64,000 bases of DNA from Xestospongia bergquistia (lineage: Eukaryota > Porifera > Demospongiae > Haplosclerida > Petrosiidae): the NCBI GenBank assembly GCA_963965975.1, contig OZ014413.1:10646601-10710600 (forward strand), in the 5' to 3' direction. The notes below the pieces were generated by a model that worked only from the letters and a program-made list of their open reading frames with translations, was not told the DNA's origin and did not search any database. The position numbers and the translations under genes were made by a program. Of this stretch, positions 58,649 to 64,000 are shown in pieces (the stretch's first letter is position 1; each line of letters opens with the position of its first letter).

Positions 58649-59835
58649 CCCTTAACCCGCGACGCGCATATAAATATGCGCCACGCCCCCATCCACTTTA
58701 TCGCGGCGCGCATATATATATGCTTCACAGGCTGTCAAATAAAATACTGCTGGAAAGGACGTCGTACCAGAAGCGAAGTGTTGCCAATTGATATTCTGCT
58801 GTTTACCTTGATGCTTTTACTGCCTGTTGTACTAAAACAGTTTTTTTCAAAACTACTTCACTGTGAGACTTCGATTCTGGAGACAATACCTGAGCCTTTA
58901 CTGGTAAGCCATGCACTTTATCACATGTATGTATATATATACATGTACACACACACATATAGAAGCTAAAAAAATTATAAACTTTTCATTGTATTTTATA
59001 GCAGAAAATGGCAAAATTAGGTGTTGATGATGTAATCAAGATGGTATGCAATAATGAAATGGATGAGTCTGATGACAGCGATGATGAATTTGATGGATAT
59101 TTGGATTGTGAAGAAATGGAGAAGCTACTTGGTGAAAGCAAGACAGATGAGAGTGATGATGAAGAATGTGTGCCAATTGGATGCGATGTGAATGAATGTG
59201 TGAATGAAATGGAATTTGCTGTAAGGCATGAACTGGACAAAATGGATGTAGATGGGTGTGATGAAGTTGAATGCAAGAATGACGAATTGAGTGAATTATT
59301 TATGGACAATGAAGTGCCTGATGAAATGTATGTTGATGAGTATGAAGATTCTGCTGTATCCGCTGCTTCAAGTGCTTGTCCACCAAGTACTGTTCCAAGT
59401 GCTTTACCACCTACTATACCTAGTACAATTTCAGTTGACACATCTACAGGCAAATGCAAAATAGATATGAGCAATAAATCACCGATTGACTTTTTCAAGA
59501 TGCTGGTCACAATGGATATATTAGATAACATTGTTGATCAAACCAACGTGTATGCTAATCAATTCTTTGACAAACACAGTGCAATACCACCAAGGTCACG
59601 ACTTCATTCCTGGAAAAAAAAATTGAGTGTTTCAGAATTATTGAAGTTTCTTGCTCTCATTGTTGTAATGGGTGTGGTCCGACTTCCAAGGATGGAAGAC
59701 CACTGGGTACAAAAATGGCCATTTGGATCACATTCCTTCGGTAAGATAATGACCCGAGATCGTTTCTCACTGATCTTGAAGTTCTTCAATGTTAATGTCA
59801 ACAAGAAAGAAAAAGTTGACTGGCTAAGAATGTGA
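58649..59835 (+). mobile_element. 5' part of a piggyBac transposon
   Basis: The element starts CCCTTAACCCGCGACGCGCA immediately after TTAA (58645-58648), the piggyBac target. Two GCGCGCATATAAATATGCG-like subterminal repeats follow (58660-58725), with a sharp jump in GC content. It carries the N-terminal half of the transposase. The sequence changes character after about 59835, and no matching right TIR is in the window. Confidence 0.8.
59008..59835 (+). pseudogene. piggyBac transposase, N-terminal half (DDE_Tnp_1_7 family)
   Basis: The ATG is at 59008, after an AG (ATTTTATAGCAGAAAATGG). The first ~150 residues are acidic (DESDDSDDEFDGYLDCEEME). From about residue 155 the piggyBac core begins: SPIDFFKMLVTMDILDNIVD, KKLSVSELLKFLALIVVMGV, VRLPRMEDHW, MTRDRFSLILKFFNVN. 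The frame stops after VDWLRM. The catalytic aspartates and C-terminal Cys-rich domain are missing, so it cannot be active. Bases 59836-60185 contain an open stretch (DDPVAFQYHYTLNSLEKWKK) and a 22-bp tandem pair (GTTTATACTTCTAAGTTACA), neither assigned. Confidence 0.85.
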
Positions 59836-60189
59836 TGGATTAGAGTAAAGGAAGATGATCCTGTAGCCTTTCAGTATCATTACACTCTGAATTCTTTGGA
59901 AAAATGGAAGAAAGTTGATTTAAGATGGTGAAAAGGTCCACACGTGGTAGGATTGAACCATTACCACTCTATGCCAGCCCTCAAAAGATTAAAAGTGCAA
60001 GTCAAAGATATGTTCTTAGCCTCTTAGAGTTTATACTTCTAAGTTACAAAGTTTATACTTCTAAGTTACAAAGAGCCAACGATACCTATAACATTAATAG
60101 AATACAATATATATGTACATTATCATATAATATTAACAATGACAAAATATTAATAAAATACATTGTACATGTGAAAATATATAGATAAA

Positions 60190-61862
60190 CTCACACCCAG
60201 GGAGTATCATCACAATAAAGAAACCACTTGTGAATCCAGCTACACTTGATATGATTGGTGATAAACGAAATGCATATTAACGTAAGGCTGAGATAATAAA
60301 TATGAGAAGAGATATCCAAGTTTGATTAAGAGCCATAGCTACAACAACTAGTTGAAGAAAGACAGTAGCACTCCAGTATGTCATATTAACAAGCTATAAA
60401 TTTAATACACAATAGTCATATTAAACAATAATAAATATAGTAGTGACTTAATTATATATTATGTAAATATTCTTACCAGTAGGTACAAAACAAGAGCACA
60501 AAATACAACAGGTATGATTGCCATAGTAACAAATCGAAAGAACCCTTGACAGATTAGGTCATGTGATCTACCAGCACCATCAGCTTTTTCAAATCCATAT
60601 ACCTATACAAAGTATGTATTAATACATATATATACATGTATATACACTTGGTTCAAAGGATCCATACGTACATTGTATAAGTAAGTTAATGTATGCATAG
60701 TAAATTAAATGGAATCACAAAGGCAGTGCTTTTAGATAGTAGTTTTGTAGAACTGGGAACATAAACAAAGCTGGCCACTGAATAGACACAAAATCCTGAC
60801 ATTATTGAAGTGGGAGTGTCCTGTTGAAAATAGACTGTTCCTAAAACCAAACAGGAATAATAATCTTATAATTAAAAGCATTGAATTGACAAATTTATTA
60901 AATAAAAAGCTATACTTTGCAATACATATTTAAAATTATAGTTTATACACTTATTTACCTAACAATACTCCATATGCAAAGAATATAATTGGTAAATAAA
61001 ATCTCCACACAACAGTAGTTCGTTTACTAGCTCTAGCTTCAAGAACAGACAAATGAGTTTGCTTGAGGTTGTTGCCTATCCTTCTTTTTATTATTACCAG
61101 AAAGATTTCTGTGTGTGAGAGAGAAAGAAAGAGAAAAAGTGGGAAGGAAGAAGGGAGAGAGGGAGAGACAGAGAGGAGAGAGAGAAAAAGGGAGAGAGTC
61201 CTAATACATCCATACACAATAATATCTTACGGAGGTAAAGTAGAGGAAGTTCTGATGTATAAAGGATTACTTTGCTCTCTATCAAGAGTTAGTATAGACA
61301 TACTTTCAAAGTCCTTCACACGAGCATGTTTTATAGCCCACTTTATTAAATCTTGTTCAGTTGAATTCTGAAAAAGAACAGTCACTATTACATGTACATA
61401 TCATAATACATTCCCTCTACTTTCAAAATAAATATGCATATCAAAACAAATGTACATGTCCTGTAATTGTGTACTATATCACAACAAGTGCTATGGTCAT
61501 AATCAGCATACCTGATAATGTTCTAATATGATTCTCTCATCCATGGTTTACCCAACATATCCATAATGACATCTATAGAAAACCAATATTAATAGTATTG
61601 TTCAGTATAAAGTTGTTTTATTGCTATAAAAAATTAATACAATGATTAAAATCAAATTATTACCTGCTGGGTTGTGTTCCTCAAGTTGAGGTAGTATGAG
61701 ATCTCATTTAAGAAATTCACTCATTAAAGCCTCAACAAAGAAACTGTATGCTTTCTGAGGTACTCCATGATAAGCTACATTACCATCACTGAGTAAAATC
61801 AGTTTATGAAACATGTAGAATATTTCAAATCGTGGCTGATGCATTGTGAGAACAACATTTCT
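60190..61862 (-). pseudogene. ABCG-type half-transporter relic, 3' part
   Basis: On the - strand, the first block (61862-61670) holds the end of the nucleotide-binding domain: NVVLTMHQPRFEIFYMFHKL with the H-loop His, then LILLSDGNVAYHGVPQKAYS. A stop codon (61704-61706) interrupts it. HNPAG and DVIMDMLGKPWM are followed by a linker (STEQDLIKWAIKHARVKDFE, about 61367-61225). Membrane-domain pieces come next: SKRTTVVWRFYLPIIFFAYG, YGFEKADGAGRSHDLICQGF with FVTMAIIPVVFCALVLYLL, and MTYWSATVFLQLVVVAMALN. A second stop precedes YAFRLSPIISSVAGFTSGFF. ABCG proteins export lipids or xenobiotics as dimers. Walker A and the signature motif are absent, so this copy is dead. Confidence 0.75.
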
Positions 61863-61901
61863 ATTGGAATAAGCAAGATGATTTAAAGCAGTAAAGACTT
61901 A

Positions 61902-62011
61902 ACAGTGGTGGAGAACTAGGGGGGTCAGGGGGGCAAGAGCTGATTCTTCACTAAGCACTTGCCCCCCCCCCCCCCCCCCCCCCACTTTTCAGTCTGTCTC
62001 CACCTCTGCTT
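61902..62011. repeat. Short MITE-like insertion with a ~21-base poly-C tract
   Basis: CAGTGGTGGAGAACTAGG at the left and CTCCACCTCTG at the right form imperfect TIRs. The insert separates AGACTTAA from GCAGCAAAC, which are adjacent in the X blocks at 14700 and 28672. The poly-C run (about 61963-61983) may hide length errors. Confidence 0.45.
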
Positions 62012-62950
62012 TAAGCAGCAAACTCTGCTACTTTAATGGGTGTGGTCTGTAACTATGGAAAAATGCAAACTCGCAAGTAAATATGGCGGTAAGAATATTG
62101 TGTTTAAACAAACTACAGACTGAAGGAAAAAGATGAGACAAAGGAATATTATGTCAAAAGTTCATATGATGTCTGTTCTAGTCAGGTAATAATGAAAACT
62201 ATTAGTTACAGGTAGTTATCATTAACAGTGGAACATTTTCATCCTCCAGTTACTTTACTTGATGTCCTATGACCTGTGAACTTGATATTTACTGGAACAT
62301 AACAACAATTGTGTCTTTTCTTCCTCAGAGATCCAGTCAGTTTGAACTCTAGTGAGTTGTTCAGATATAACATGATGAAGATAAGTTTCATCATATTGTT
62401 TACAAACATGACCTATTGTTACAACATCAAAGTCTATAACATGTTTACTCTTGACTAAATGTAAGTTTGTCCTTCTAATATTACTTTGACATATATCTAC
62501 ATTATGTAGCTTTTCAAGTGATGTCCAATAACTGATGATCTTGAACAAGTGAATAGTCTCTCTCTTAAACATAAAACAGACACACTTCAATATCATATAA
62601 AATAAATGTAGGTCTTTATATACCAGTACTGACTATTGGATTAAATCAAGTACTAGGTCCATATCATCAGAGATTAGTTGATAAACAGGTACATGTAACA
62701 TTAACTCTACATGTAAAATAGTACATGTTTTATTTTTAAATGTAGTGTATTAAATACCATCATTTACCAACAACTGGTGGCTTTCAGCTGCTACTTTAGT
62801 GGGTGTGGTGTGTAACTATGGAAACATAAAAACTGCGAGTAAATATTTTGGTAAGTTATTTGGAGCTGATATTACTTAAATTTATGTTTACACTGAGTCA
62901 GCATGATCTATTGTGTATGCTATATTAGAAGAATGTAATGGTATAATGGA
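62011..62950. other. X block copy 4: unidentified exon-like fragments
   Basis: This copy has the order of copies 2 and 3. The - strand frame is longest here (62267-62596), including EQLTRVQTDWISEEEKTQLL, but it overlaps + strand exon-like pieces (DPVSLNSSELFRYNMMK, LTIGLNQVLGPY). It ends where a G2-like LRR remnant begins near 62955. Not recognised. Confidence 0.3.
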
Positions 62951-62962
62951 TTGACAATTGAT

Positions 62963-63126
62963 AATTAGTGACAAGGACATACCATATTTCTATCATCTCA
63001 TTGCTACTAATACAACATTACAATTCCTGTTTCTCTATTGTCCTAATATTACTAAATTTGTTATGCAAAATGTTTGTGTTAAAAACAAAAGTTTGGATGT
63101 GTGTATAAATGGTAATAGACTCTGTT
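62963..63126 (+). pseudogene. 3' end of an LRR exon, closest to G2
   Basis: The frame encodes SDKDIPYFYHLIATNTTLQF, then a stretch ending in VNGNRLC-like residues before TAA. It matches G2 from about 18927 with few differences. The rest of the exon and gene is missing. The following flank, RFC3 fragment and MULE end also parallel the G2 region, so the whole segment is a duplicate of about 18.93-19.66 kb. Confidence 0.75.
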
Positions 63127-63364
63127 AATTATTATAGTTATTTTTGTAATATTGTCATTATATTTTTGCTAAAAATAAATTATTTCAAATTCAAATAAGT
63201 CAATAATTATAATTGTTATAGTTAAATACCTTAGTTTCCAGTTCTTTGTCTTCTAACAAAGTAATATTTACAAATAGAATTATAACAAACAAACTAGACT
63301 AAATTGTACATTAATAGTCCTCTAGTTATATTAGCTATATAAAATTAAATATTATTCATTAATT

Positions 63365-63661
63365 TCTGATTTTTCTGCAATCCTCTTAGCAAGATCAGGA
63401 GGTAGAGACAAAGACTCTTGACAACATACAAACAGTAGTACACCACATATCTAAATAAGTCTTGTTAAACTATTGTTAAAAATATCTAGTTTCTTTATCT
63501 CATTAATTGTGGAGGCAGGTATTTTTAATAGCCAGTATAACTTTACTAGTGGAATTACAATAGTAAAATAAGTCGACATGATGATGTGTATTTCTCCATT
63601 GTTCTTCTTAGAGCATGTTGTGGCTCCTTTGTTAACCTCTCTACCTCTGTTAGAACAACCA
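63365..63661 (-). pseudogene. RFC3: RFC3 fragment R4: two partial exons
   Basis: On the - strand, a piece of the VLTEV..RLTKE exon (63661-63489) has a destroyed donor (CTTTATCTC instead of CTTAACCTG) and a deletion around the CLGIRI motif. A partial exon (63450-63365) encodes the ESLSLPPDLAKRIAEKS stretch. A copy of the G2 3' flank ends directly at 63360. Not functional. Confidence 0.7.
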
Positions 63662-63689
63662 CTATAAAATGGATGAATGGATAAAAAGA

Positions 63690-64000
63690 TTAAATCTTGA
63701 AATGTAAACTCTCATAATACCAACTCTCAAAATGTTAACTCCCAAAATATCTACTCCTTCTGCACAAACTATCAAGAAAGTCAATTATTCTATAAAAAGA
63801 CATGGTTTGTTACATATGGTCTTAGACATGGGGACAATCATCTCCAAATTCTTTATCATCCTTTCCCTTTCTAATAATCAAATATCTATATCCTCCAATA
63901 AGAAGTGCTCTTCCGTATTTGTGTGTAGTAAAAAAGTTGTATTCCATCATAATCAAGTAAACATTGCTAAAACTACTGAACTGTCGCTTTTATATGTGAC
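63690..64000 (-). mobile_element. Third MULE-TIR element, cut by the window end, with FLYWCH remnant
   Basis: The left end has tandem TIR-like units (GAAATGTAAACTCTCATAAT, CAAAATGTTAACTCCCAAAA) homologous to 19386-19405. The - strand near 63950-63810 encodes MMEYNFFTTHKYGRALLIGG, YRYLIIRKGKDDKEFGDDCP, a FLYWCH-like finger without the damage seen at 19490. The rest lies outside the window. Confidence 0.55.

Noticed and set aside
59008..59531. Ser/Thr-rich - strand ORF of 181 residues opposite the piggyBac gene
   Set aside because: It is a shadow of the acidic N-terminal part of the transposase (GAT/GAA codons read as Ser/Leu on the other strand).
61090..61200. Arg/Glu/Lys-rich + strand ORF near 61063-61371
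   Set aside because: It runs antisense through an ABCG relic and a GA-rich simple repeat; no independent support.
1..64000. tRNA, rRNA or snRNA genes
   Set aside because: I looked for tRNA-like TTCRANYC boxes and conserved rRNA stretches by eye and found nothing convincing; a tRNAscan/Infernal run would be needed to exclude small RNAs.

Overview
ORGANISM AND STYLE. The window is AT-rich eukaryotic DNA with many short GT-AG introns (often 45-60 bp), microsatellites, MITEs and DNA transposons. The gene content is animal: Death-fold receptors, an SLC2-type sugar transporter, RFC3, ABCG, MULE and piggyBac. Short introns, compact Death-domain exons and expanded Death/LRR families fit a demosponge such as Amphimedon queenslandica. 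The species is an inference from style, not proven by the sequence.

LAYOUT. The window is a tandem array of one receptor-like family on the + strand. A full member has a Death domain (exon 1), a CARD-like helical domain (exon 2), two linker exons, a large exon 5 with an unnamed ~240-residue region, a chain of small coiled-coil exons, and one terminal exon with about six ribonuclease-inhibitor-type leucine-rich repeats. Members are G0 (terminal exon only, 266-828), G1 (8803-14060), G2 (pseudogene, 17203-19087), G3 (21645-28076, one frameshift), G4 (34849-42311), G5 (44893-49650), G6 (52819-58000), and an LRR remnant at 62963-63126. By my exon model G1, G4 and G5 have uninterrupted reading frames of about 999, 894 and 948 residues. 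No P-loop/NACHT signature was found in any member.

PASSENGERS. Truncated fragments of other genes were duplicated along with the array. They are the 3' half of RFC3 on the - strand (2857, 16416, 19322/21083, 30363, 63365), an MFS sugar transporter (3312-8523, plus decayed 3' fragments at 42390 and 49730), an unidentified exon block (X block; four copies), and an ABCG half-transporter relic (60190-61862). The unit at about 40.9-48.2 kb is followed directly by a near-identical second unit at about 48.2-56.7 kb.

MOBILE DNA. A MULE with an 8-bp target duplication sits in a transporter intron, and two paralogous introns in the window preserve its empty site. A second MULE-TIR element carries a captured multi-exon gene fragment, and a third runs off the window end. 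An element with a Ulp1-like protease and a PHD finger is itself split by a nested hAT-like element with an 8-bp TSD. A truncated piggyBac and several MITEs are also present.

MAIN POINT. The receptor paralogs are almost identical in their LRR scaffold, introns and flanks. They differ sharply at the solvent-exposed x positions of each LxLxx strand. This looks like a diversifying recognition surface on a signalling protein (Death plus CARD-like) that lacks an NLR nucleotide-binding domain.
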